Part shown: piece by piece, positions 1 through 5,873 of the stretch
Position numbering within the stretch: the first letter of the stretch is position 1
How the letters are laid out: every line of letters begins with the position of its first letter
Assembly: GCA_009703845.1 (NCBI GenBank)
Contig: WLFI01000036.1
Location: forward strand, 1-6,654
Length of the DNA stretch: 6,654 bases
Direction: 5' to 3'
From: Actinomycetota bacterium
Lineage (GTDB): Bacteria > Actinomycetota > Actinomycetes > Actinomycetales > Microbacteriaceae
The notes under the pieces: model-generated
The model's database searches: none
What the model saw: the letters and a program-made list of their open reading frames with translations, nothing else
Told to the model about the DNA's origin: nothing
Made by a program: the position numbers and the translations under genes

Positions 1-63
1 CTCAGTTGGTAGAGCGCCACGCTTACACCGTGGATGTCATCGGTTCGAGCCCGGTAGGGCCCA
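1..63 (+). tRNA. tRNA-Val (anticodon UAC), 5' end cut off by the window
   Basis: This is the 3' part of a valine tRNA reading GUA and, by wobble, other GUN codons. The D arm is visible from its CTC (1-3) pairing with GAG (12-14). The anticodon stem CCACG/CGTGG (17-21 with 29-33) closes a 7-nt loop at 22-28 with anticodon TAC at 24-26. The T arm is 39-43/51-55 around the loop TTCGAGC (44-50). The acceptor 3' strand AGGGCCC is 56-62 with discriminator A63. About 10 nt of the 5' end (acceptor strand and first D-stem base) lie outside the window. The next bases are CAA, so CCA is not encoded and must be added by nucleotidyltransferase. No T-rich terminator follows, so read-through into the next gene is possible. 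Confidence 0.95.
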
Positions 64-108
64 CAATCTCGAACAAGTCGCAAGACGCGACCTGTGATGG
101 TCGTGGGT

Positions 109-112
109 AGGA
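109..112 (+). promoter_or_regulatory. Ribosome binding site deciding the ATG 121 start
   Basis: AGGA lies 8 nt before the ATG at 121. The earlier in-frame GTG at 94 and ATG at 97 have no purine-rich Shine-Dalgarno sequence before them, so the downstream ATG is the better start. The call rests only on this motif and spacing. Confidence 0.55.
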
Positions 113-120
113 TTTCCAAT

Positions 121-2022
121 ATGGATGATTCCGAACTTGTCCCACCCTCTCGTTTGTCGATGACCGACGAAGAATTAGAAGCAGCCGTAGAGCTTGCCAA
201 AGCAGGGCCAGACGGACTAATCGCGGCAATCGTATTGCTAGAACAACAGACCCAACTCAGAGCGCAAGACGATGCGAATTTCGCCGCCTTTGCCGCCAAG
301 AATCAGCCTCAAAATCACTCGGATGCTGCACCGCAGCCAGCGGCCGAAGAACCAGTTGCCGAGCCCGCTGTTTCTCCTGTTGCAGCTCCATTTGAACCAA
401 CAGCCGCAAGCCAGCCTGCTTCGGAGTTCGATGCAATTCTGGGATCGGCTCTCGAAGATGATGGCGACGAACTTTTCTCAGACACAGACTTTTCTGTTAC
501 CGGTACGCTTCAGCAAATCGTTGAGCGTGTCAACGATGATTTCTCGCAGCCTCAAGAAGAGCTGGCCCCAGAACTGGATGATCAAGAAGGCGCGAACCTA
601 AGCGCGGCAAGCCTAGCTCCGGTCTCGGCATTTACTGCAGTTGGCCAAGAACAGCCGGGGCGAGCCTCTGAGGCTGGGCAGGGTGAATCACCCTCTGGTT
701 CAAAGCAAAGGTCAAAGAAGCCACTGCACTTGGGTTCATTTTTCGACTCGATGCTCCCTTCGGCAACCGCCGCAACAGTGGCCATCGTGGTGACACTGGC
801 AGCTCGCACTGAACAGCCTGTTACTTCATCGCACTTCTATGGCCTACTGCTAGGAATGCTCTTCGCGACAACGTTTGGCCTGCTGTTCTCAAAAGCGAAA
901 CGACTAGCCGGGGAGCACATCAACTTAGTGTCTCGCTCAACATTCGGCGTTTGGGGTGCGGCCCTGCCCGCGTTCGGGGTTCTACTTTTCAAGCTCGTTG
1001 CAATTGCAGCGCTAGTTATCGCCCTGGCTTCGCCTGTCTGGCGTGCATACAATCTCTATGCACCTCTAGAGGCAGGCGCTCTAAGGCCTACGCTTTGGCC
1101 CGAGCTAGCGGTCGTGGGTCTGGCGCTCGTGATTTTGCTGGTTCTTTCCAGATTCAAGTGGATGAGTCGCTGGATTTTTGCGGTTGTGTCCCTAGGTCTG
1201 TTGGTCGTCGCTATAGCTAACTTCAACCCAACAGCTTTCACGGTTACTTTTTACGTCTTTGATTTCTTGACCACGGCAGTTCAAACTGCACTTACTTACC
1301 TTTTGGTTCAGCTTGCCTTTGGATTCGTTCGGCCCCTGAAAGCCCAAGGCGCTAACCTTCGAACCGGCGAATACCTTGCCGCAAACCTTCTAATTCCATC
1401 GTTTGTTGCAACGGTCTTCTTCTCGAGCATCACAGTTTCGCAACTGTGGTTTGCCACGTCGGCACTCATTGCTCTTATAGCTTCGATCGCTGCCCTGGCA
1501 TTGATGCTGATGTCGGCATCCGAAAGCGTCGAACTGCTGTTGGTCAAACCGTTCTGGGCGCGGTTGGTAATCTCGGTCGCTCTTGCAGGTGCAGCCACCT
1601 ACCTGGTCGGTCAATATTTAGTTTCAATCCCGGCCCTACTGATAATGGTGGCCATTCCTGCCGCTGGAGCCGTTTTTGCGACCCTCGCTGATCAGGTTGC
1701 ACGTCGAGCTAAAGTGCACGAGGTGTCGCTGGTGCGAGGCTATGGGTTCTATGGTCGAGTTTCTGTAATAAACATCGTCGGCTTTGTTCTAAGTACTGTT
1801 GTCGGTCTCGCTCTGTGTCCAGGATTTGCCTGGTCGGCGCAGACCGAGTCATTTGCATTTATGGGCGCTTTTACTGCTCCACTAGCCGCGGGACTGGTTT
1901 CTTTCCTTTACACGGTCACGATTTCTCGCATCCGTGTCGAGCGCCAAGAATCAGAAGTGATGAAGGTTGAACGTCGCAAAAACGAACTGGCCGGAATCGA
2001 TGAGATTGTTGACCTGCCTTGA
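121..2022 (+). CDS. NCS1 permease-like multi-pass membrane protein with long acidic N-terminal tail
   Basis: A 633-residue protein in two parts. Residues 1-205 are soluble: a likely helical segment (about 14-60), then an Ala/Pro/Glu-rich low-complexity stretch (about 62-100) and a strongly acidic stretch (about 102-155), probably disordered and cytoplasmic. Residues 206-602 hold about 12 hydrophobic segments (near 212-229, 238-257, 279-303, 328-345, 350-367, 373-400, 421-438, 442-465, 479-499, 502-520, 546-566, 579-600), followed by a charged tail. I infer distant kinship to NCS1 nucleobase permeases (Transp_cyt_pur) from the helix count, the segment NLVSRSTFGVWGAALPAF (268-285), which resembles the 'SRxxFGxxGxxLP' start of NCS1 helix 3, and the YGFYGRVSVINIVGF region (541-555) before the last two helices, preceded by 'LADQVARRAKVHEVSL', which resembles the NCS1 helix 10-11 loop. 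No substrate can be assigned and transport itself is unproven. A start at GTG 94 would add 9 residues without a ribosome site. The stop overlaps the next gene's start. The promoter may lie upstream of the tRNA, as none is obvious in 64-120. Confidence 0.8.
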   Translation: MDDSELVPPSRLSMTDEELEAAVELAKAGPDGLIAAIVLLEQQTQLRAQDDANFAAFAAKNQPQNHSDAAPQPAAEEPVAEPAVSPVAAPFEPTAASQPASEFDAILGSALEDDGDELFSDTDFSVTGTLQQIVERVNDDFSQPQEELAPELDDQEGANLSAASLAPVSAFTAVGQEQPGRASEAGQGESPSGSKQRSKKPLHLGSFFDSMLPSATAATVAIVVTLAARTEQPVTSSHFYGLLLGMLFATTFGLLFSKAKRLAGEHINLVSRSTFGVWGAALPAFGVLLFKLVAIAALVIALASPVWRAYNLYAPLEAGALRPTLWPELAVVGLALVILLVLSRFKWMSRWIFAVVSLGLLVVAIANFNPTAFTVTFYVFDFLTTAVQTALTYLLVQLAFGFVRPLKAQGANLRTGEYLAANLLIPSFVATVFFSSITVSQLWFATSALIALIASIAALALMLMSASESVELLLVKPFWARLVISVALAGAATYLVGQYLVSIPALLIMVAIPAAGAVFATLADQVARRAKVHEVSLVRGYGFYGRVSVINIVGFVLSTVVGLALCPGFAWSAQTESFAFMGAFTAPLAAGLVSFLYTVTISRIRVERQESEVMKVERRKNELAGIDEIVDLP

Positions 2023-2834
2023 CTCATCTGACTGAAATTTCAAATACGTTTGAGGCTCTTTGGCCGGCCGCTGGGGCAGAGCTTTGGGACGCCCCAGGTT
2101 TCGTCACTAGCCACTCGGATGCTGTCACAGGAGTCTTGCTCAGCGTCGACATCACCGGAGCGGTGTTGGCCGAGGCACGTGCCAAAGGCTGCAACCTGGT
2201 CTTGGCACACCATCCGTTCTTGCTAAAAGGCACACAAGAGGTCAATCACGATTCTCTGAAGGGATCGGTACTCACTTTCGCGCTCAAGCACTCGATAGCC
2301 ATTTTCGCGGCTCACACAAATGCCGACATCGTCGAAAATGGTGTCAGCGACGTAATCGCGAAAAAGCTTGGCTTGACTAACATCAAGCCTTTGGTCAAGA
2401 CCGCCGATTCTGAAGGTCATGGTCGCATTGGCCGATTAGCTCAGGCGATACCGCTACAGGAATTTGCAGCGCAGGTAGCCGAAACTCTTCCCTTCTCTGC
2501 AAGAGGCGTGACGGTAGCCGGTGACCCTGAGCACTTGATCGAAACGGTTGCCTTGTGCGGCGGGGCTGGTGATTCGTTCATCGAAGCGGCGCATGCATCT
2601 GATGCTGACGTTTATGTCACCTCAGATCTTCGTCATCACCCAACTCTCGACGCGACTTTGACCCCACGTGAAAAGCCACTTGCGCTAGTCGATGTATCTC
2701 ACTGGGCGGCTGAGTCGCTTTGGTTAGAGATAGCTGCAACCGCAATCGCAAATGCACACCCCGGTGTTGCCGTTCATGTTTCCGAGGTAGTTACCGACCC
2801 TTGGGTTTTTTCAATCAACCGAGGAGAGCGATGA
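2019..2834 (+). CDS. Nif3-like dinuclear metal center protein (YbgI/YqfO family)
   Basis: A 271-residue member of the Nif3 (NIF3/YbgI, COG0327) family, often labelled 'GTP cyclohydrolase 1 type 2'; its physiological role is not settled. The usual metal ligands are all visible: HHP at H64-H65, the HTNAD motif with D103, and H228 plus E232 in the C-terminal DVSHWAAES segment. The GGAGDSF (181-187) and TSDLRHH (201-207) motifs are also typical. The length fits the short YbgI-like form, without the inserted PII/CutA-like domain of Bacillus YqfO. The start is TTG 2019: an in-frame stop at 2010-2012 rules out anything earlier, and the family N-terminus (EALWP...WD..G) begins a few residues in. The TTG overlaps the previous stop (TTGA) and has only a weak ribosome site, so translation is probably coupled. 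Its 3' end overlaps the zinc-ribbon gene by 4 nt. Expected to be cytosolic. Confidence 0.93.
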   Translation: MTHLTEISNTFEALWPAAGAELWDAPGFVTSHSDAVTGVLLSVDITGAVLAEARAKGCNLVLAHHPFLLKGTQEVNHDSLKGSVLTFALKHSIAIFAAHTNADIVENGVSDVIAKKLGLTNIKPLVKTADSEGHGRIGRLAQAIPLQEFAAQVAETLPFSARGVTVAGDPEHLIETVALCGGAGDSFIEAAHASDADVYVTSDLRHHPTLDATLTPREKPLALVDVSHWAAESLWLEIAATAIANAHPGVAVHVSEVVTDPWVFSINRGER

Positions 2835-3544
2835 AGGTTCCACACGCACATCAAGAAGTCATGCTGCAAGTAGCGGGACTAGATCTCGAACTAGAAGCTC
2901 TCTCGTCTCACCTTGCCGAGTTGCAAACAGGTGCGCATCTTGACGCCCTTCGAACCAATCTATTCGCAGCCAGTTCACGGATGCTCGAGCAGCAGACTCA
3001 GCTCGAAAATCTTCAGCAAGAACTTCGCAAACTCGAGGCCGACATTGAGCTCGTCGATAAGCGCATCGAATTAGACAAGCAAAGACTCTCATCGACCAGC
3101 TCGTCCAAAGATGCCGAAGGCATTTCGAGCGAACTGCGTTCACTCACCGCTCGAAAGTCGAACCTCGAAGACCAAGAACTAGAAATTATGGAGAAAGTCG
3201 AACAGGTAGCAGCTCTCGTTGAGGCCGAGAGCGAAACCCGCACTAGCCTTTCTATTGAGCTTGCCGACGCAGAAGCTGCGCTAGCCGGCGACATCACAAA
3301 ATTGGCCTCAAGAATCTCAATCGTCAAAACTGATCGAGCCGCCAAATTCTCCATTTTGACCGAAGAAGCTTCAGCGCTATTTACGAAAAAAGCCAGCCGG
3401 GGCATCCCAGTAGCGGCTCTAAAGGGGCGAGACTGTGACGCTTGCCGAATCGGACTAACCTCGAGCGCCTATGAAGACGTCATTGCCACCCCTGCCGATG
3501 AGATCGCAACGTGTCCAAACTGTCAGGCGATTCTGGTTCGATGA
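2831..3544 (+). CDS. Coiled-coil C4 zinc-ribbon protein (DUF164 / zf-RING_7 family)
   Basis: A 237-residue protein. Residues about 5-185 are a nearly continuous, charged, Leu/Glu/Lys/Ser-rich helix with heptad character, probably folding back as an antiparallel coiled-coil hairpin. The C-terminus is a four-cysteine zinc ribbon: CDAC (C202, C205) and CPNC (C228, C231), ending in QAILVR. This architecture matches the family of Helicobacter HP0958/FlgZ and chlamydial CdsZ, where members act in nucleic-acid or protein binding; the actinobacterial function is not known. Position between a Nif3 protein and an RNase HI fusion suggests a nucleic-acid-related role, but that is inference. The start is ATG 2831, with a strong GAGGAG site at 2821-2826 and an ATGA overlap with the Nif3 stop. 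A longer reading from 2720 would run inside the Nif3 gene and lacks such support. The stop again overlaps the next start (ATGA). Confidence 0.9.
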   Translation: MKVPHAHQEVMLQVAGLDLELEALSSHLAELQTGAHLDALRTNLFAASSRMLEQQTQLENLQQELRKLEADIELVDKRIELDKQRLSSTSSSKDAEGISSELRSLTARKSNLEDQELEIMEKVEQVAALVEAESETRTSLSIELADAEAALAGDITKLASRISIVKTDRAAKFSILTEEASALFTKKASRGIPVAALKGRDCDACRIGLTSSAYEDVIATPADEIATCPNCQAILVR

Positions 3545-4701
3545 GCAAGCCAGATGCTCTAATCATTGAGGCCGATGGAGGCTCTCGCGGCAACCCTGGC
3601 CCATCTGGTTCTGGTGCAATCGTCGTTGATGCCGCCACCGGATTAGTCATTCGGGAAATTTCTGAATTCATTGGCATCGCGACCAACAACGTTGCCGAAT
3701 ATCGCGCGCTGAAGGCTGCACTCGAAGAAGTACACAGAATTAACCCGCTGGCCAAGGTGCGAGTTCGCATGGACAGCAAATTGGTTATCGAGCAAATGTC
3801 GGGAAACTGGAAGATTAAGCATCCTGACATGCGGGCTCTGGCCATAGAGGTGCAGCAGTTGACGGCCGGTCTGAACATCAGCTACGAGTGGATTCCGCGA
3901 GAAGAAAATTCAAGAGCGGATGCTCTGGCGAATAAAGCAATGGACGAGACCGGTAATGCGATAGTCGACACAACCGTGAATCCGATTCCTGCGATGGTTG
4001 CCGAGTTCAATGGCGAGCTTCCAAGCTCGGTGCGAGCGCCTGGTCACGTTACCGAACCGCTCACCACCCTGGTGCTAATTCGTCACGGCAGAACTCACCT
4101 AACCGAAACCAAGCGAATCTCGGGCAGCGGGGGAGAGAACCCTGGCCTAAGCCAACTCGGTCGCCAAGATGCCCATCACGTTTCTATCGAGCTGGCAAAA
4201 ATGGGCACTTCCGGCCCTTACGCCCACATCGAACCCATCTCAGCAATCATTTCTAGCCCGATACAGCGTGCAGTTGATACTGCCAACATATTGTCGAATG
4301 CCGTTCATCGCAGCGTTTCGCTTGAGCAGGACATCCAAGAAATTTCATTCGGCGAGTGGGATGGACACACCAACGAAGAAGTTGCCGAGCAGTGGCCCGA
4401 GCTTTTTGAACAGTGGCGCGGTTCTTACACCGTCTCACCGCCAAAGGGTGAGAGCCTCGAAGCCTTTGACAACAGGGTTATGGCCGGGCTCGATCGCATT
4501 CTTGCCGAATACGCTGGCAAAACCGTTGCTGTCGTTGCCCATGTGATGCCGATTCGAGGAATCATTCGCGCGGCAATCGGCGGAGGCATTGAGTCTTACT
4601 GGAACCAGCAGGTCGCACCTTGTTCAATCACGATTCTGCGTCTCTGGGGCAAGCAGGCGACCGAGGTTGTGACCATAAACGCGACGCACCACCTCGCCTA
4701 A
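3541..4701 (+). CDS. Bifunctional RNase HI / histidine acid phosphatase (CobC-type)
   Basis: A 386-residue two-domain fusion like mycobacterial Rv2228c. Residues about 5-135 form an RNase HI domain that degrades the RNA strand of RNA-DNA hybrids. It has the DGGSRGNPG motif (D12), E53 in NNVAEYRAL, D78 in RMDSK and D127 in ENSRADALA, giving the complete DEDD metal-binding set. It lacks the E. coli-type basic protrusion and the His of the GHxxN loop, as is usual in this subgroup. A linker (about 136-172) leads to a histidine-phosphatase domain (about 174-386) with LIRHGRT (R181, H182), SSPIQRA (R243), FGEWDG (E272) and VVAH (H334). The phosphatase resembles CobC alpha-ribazole phosphatase, but no other cobalamin gene is in this window, so its substrate is open. 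The start is ATG 3541, overlapping the previous stop. The only upstream purine motif (AGG 3525-3527) is too distant, which points to translational coupling. A GTG at 3511 would add 10 residues resembling nothing in the family. Confidence 0.94.
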   Translation: MSKPDALIIEADGGSRGNPGPSGSGAIVVDAATGLVIREISEFIGIATNNVAEYRALKAALEEVHRINPLAKVRVRMDSKLVIEQMSGNWKIKHPDMRALAIEVQQLTAGLNISYEWIPREENSRADALANKAMDETGNAIVDTTVNPIPAMVAEFNGELPSSVRAPGHVTEPLTTLVLIRHGRTHLTETKRISGSGGENPGLSQLGRQDAHHVSIELAKMGTSGPYAHIEPISAIISSPIQRAVDTANILSNAVHRSVSLEQDIQEISFGEWDGHTNEEVAEQWPELFEQWRGSYTVSPPKGESLEAFDNRVMAGLDRILAEYAGKTVAVVAHVMPIRGIIRAAIGGGIESYWNQQVAPCSITILRLWGKQATEVVTINATHHLA

Positions 4702-4717
4702 ACCACCATCGAGCCTT

Positions 4718-4745
4718 TTGTCGCGCCTTCGACCTGCTGTATCGT
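4718..4745 (+). promoter_or_regulatory. Candidate rnpB promoter
   Basis: TTGTCG (4718-4723) and TATCGT (4740-4745) are separated by 16 nt and resemble a sigma-70-type -35/-10 pair (3/6 and 4/6 matches to TTGACA/TATAAT). A start about 6-8 nt downstream would fall at 4751-4753, exactly where the first RNase P helix (P1) begins. It lies in the 50-nt gap after the RNase HI fusion stop. The fit to the RNA 5' end is the main support, as the hexamers alone are weak. Confidence 0.45.
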
Positions 4746-4750
4746 TCTAA

Positions 4751-5104
4751 GTGGATGGGTTGGCCAGACGATCGCGGCAGCAATGTCGAGGAACGTCCGG
4801 GCTCCAAAGAGCATGATGGTGGGTAACACCCACTCGGGGTAACCCGCGAGAAAGTGCAACAGAAAGCAGACCGCCACGCAAGTGGTAAGGGTGAAACGGT
4901 GGTGTAAGAGACCACCAGCGGTTCGGGTAACCGAGCCGGCTAGGTAAACCTCGTCAGGAGCAAGACCAAATATGTTGGAGCACAGAGCGGCTCGCTCTTT
5001 CCAACGGGTAGGTTGCTAGAAGTTGTCGGTAACGGCAACTCCAGATAGATGATCGTCACCTCGCAAGAGGCACAAAACCCGGCGTATCGGCCGGCCCATC
5101 CGCC
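4751..5104 (+). ncRNA. rnpB: RNase P RNA, type A (M1 RNA)
   Basis: This is the catalytic RNA of RNase P, which removes the 5' leader from tRNA precursors together with the protein RnpA. P1 is a 13-bp helix formed by 4753-4765 and 5089-5101 with two G-U pairs. The conserved core is easy to align with E. coli M1 RNA: GAGGAACGTCCGGGCTCC at 4788-4805 (CR I, P4 5' strand), AGTGCAACAGAAAGCAGACC from 4853, GGTAAGGGTGAAA from 4884, GGAGCAAGACCAAATA at 4957-4972, AGATAGATGATCG at 5043-5055, and ACAAAACCCGGCGTATCGG ending at 5090 (CR V, P4 3' strand). The GGGTAGG block at 5006-5012 matches the E. coli L15 region; its GGT (5007-5009) pairs with the tRNA 3' CCA. The overall length, about 350 nt, is normal. 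The ends are estimated from P1 and the T-tract and could be off by a few bases. It is transcribed convergently with ppgK. Confidence 0.96.
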
Positions 5105-5109
5105 TTTTT
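5081..5109 (+). terminator. Probable 3' end / terminator of rnpB
   Basis: The rnpB 3' strand is followed directly by TTTTT (5105-5109). A local GGCG/CGCC pairing (5081-5084 with 5101-5104) enclosing GC-rich sequence could act as a terminator stem, but it is short and competes with P4 and P1 of the mature RNA. The T-tract overlaps the ppgK stop codon on the other strand. The location is persuasive; the hairpin is weak. Confidence 0.35.
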
Positions 5110-5863
5110 ATTCGTCGCGATTTTTGTAGGCGAGCGCAGCTGCGCCAATGATGCCAGCGCTGTTACGAGTCGTGGCGGGAATGATTTCGGTACGAAGTTT
5201 GAGTAGCGGCAAGAAGTTCTCGTGCTCCTTGCTCACTCCACCGCCCACAATGAACAAATCTGGAACCAGCAGAGCCTCGAGCTTTGAGTAATACTTTTGA
5301 AGGCGTTCGGCCCACTGTTCCCAGCTAAGGTTTTCACGCTCCTTGGCAGCAAATGAAGCCTTGGTCTCCCAGTCGACACCCTCGATTTCGATGTGCCCAA
5401 GTTCTGAGTTGGGAACAAGTTCGCGGTTGTAGAGCAGAGCAGAACCGATACCGGTGCCCAGCGTGGTGAGAATGACTAGGCCTTTGCGTTTTCTCGCAGC
5501 GCCAAATTTAACTTCGGCGACTCCGGCAGCGTCAGCATCGTTGATTACGTGCACGTGGCGACCGAGTCGCTTCTCAAACAGTGAATCTGCATCGAGGCCA
5601 ATCCACTGGTCTGAGATGTTTGCGGCTGACATGGTGAATCCGTGCTGAACTACGGCCGGAAAACAGATGCCGACCTCAAGGGTGGATGCACCGCCAAGGT
5701 CTTTGATCACCTGAGCTACCACGTCTGCAATGTCTTTGGGGGTTCCACCTTCAGGAGTGCCATATCTGACCCGCTCGGAGGCGAGACGGCCCTCTTTTAG
5801 GTCTACGATTGCTCCCTTGATGCCAGTGCCGCCGATATCGATGCCGATTGCTTTCTTACCCAA
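5108..5863 (-). CDS. ppgK: Polyphosphate glucokinase (ROK family)
   Basis: This enzyme phosphorylates glucose to glucose-6-phosphate using inorganic polyphosphate, and in many homologues also ATP, feeding glycolysis in the cytosol. From the TTG start it is 251 residues, close to the family's roughly 250-270. Visible motifs are the phosphate-binding DIGGTGIKG (9-17), NDADAAG (108-114) with D109 as the likely catalytic base, TLGTGIGSALL (134-144), ELGH (154-157) for sugar binding, and IVGGGVS (205-211). The cysteine zinc motif of many ROK kinases and repressors is absent, as is normal for PpgK, and there is no DNA-binding N-terminus, which argues against a ROK regulator. The start is uncertain: GTG 5869 would add two residues, but AGGAG (5873-5869) overlaps that codon, whereas TTG 5863 has 5-nt spacing from it. 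It follows map by 8 nt, so the two are probably one operon. Its stop codon TAA (5110-5108) abuts the convergent rnpB. Confidence 0.92.
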   Translation of the reverse strand: MGKKAIGIDIGGTGIKGAIVDLKEGRLASERVRYGTPEGGTPKDIADVVAQVIKDLGGASTLEVGICFPAVVQHGFTMSAANISDQWIGLDADSLFEKRLGRHVHVINDADAAGVAEVKFGAARKRKGLVILTTLGTGIGSALLYNRELVPNSELGHIEIEGVDWETKASFAAKERENLSWEQWAERLQKYYSKLEALLVPDLFIVGGGVSKEHENFLPLLKLRTEIIPATTRNSAGIIGAAALAYKNRDE

Positions 5864-5868
5864 TGTCA

Positions 5869-5873
5869 CTCCT
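5869..5873 (-). promoter_or_regulatory. ppgK ribosome binding site overlapping the map stop codon
   Basis: AGGAG on the minus strand (5873 to 5869) shares its first two bases with the map TAG stop (5874-5872) and its last base with a GTG triplet at 5869-5867. Only the TTG at 5863-5861 stands at a workable distance (5 nt). The overlap suggests ppgK translation is helped by ribosomes finishing map. Confidence 0.55.

Noticed and set aside
73..95. Inverted repeat (GTCGC 77-81 with GCGAC 87-91, outer ACA/TGT) after the tRNA, possible terminator
   Set aside because: The stem is short with a mismatch and no T-tract follows, so termination is not supported; it may be chance or a processing signal.
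23..229. Minus-strand 68-residue reading frame containing GPTGLEPMTSTV
   Set aside because: This peptide comes from reading the tRNA antisense, a well-known spurious ORF in bacterial genomes; the rest overlaps the start of the membrane-protein gene.
3013..3405. Minus-strand 130-residue Ser/Arg-rich frame
   Set aside because: It lies entirely antisense to the coiled-coil protein, and its Ser/Ala/Arg bias is what the Glu/Leu/Arg codons of that gene give in reverse.
3480..3878. Minus-strand 132-residue frame
   Set aside because: It is antisense to the well-supported RNase HI domain and zinc ribbon, and has no ribosome site or recognisable motif.
4628..4915. Protein frames on both strands over 4620-4915
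   Set aside because: The region is rnpB and the 3' end of the RNase HI fusion; the conserved RNA core explains the sequence.
5073..5094. Minus-strand CCGGC-CGATAC-GCCGG hairpin followed by GTTTTG as a ppgK terminator
   Set aside because: The bases belong to the conserved RNase P P4/P1 region, so the pattern is explained by the RNA; a five-bp stem with an interrupted T run is weak evidence for a terminator.
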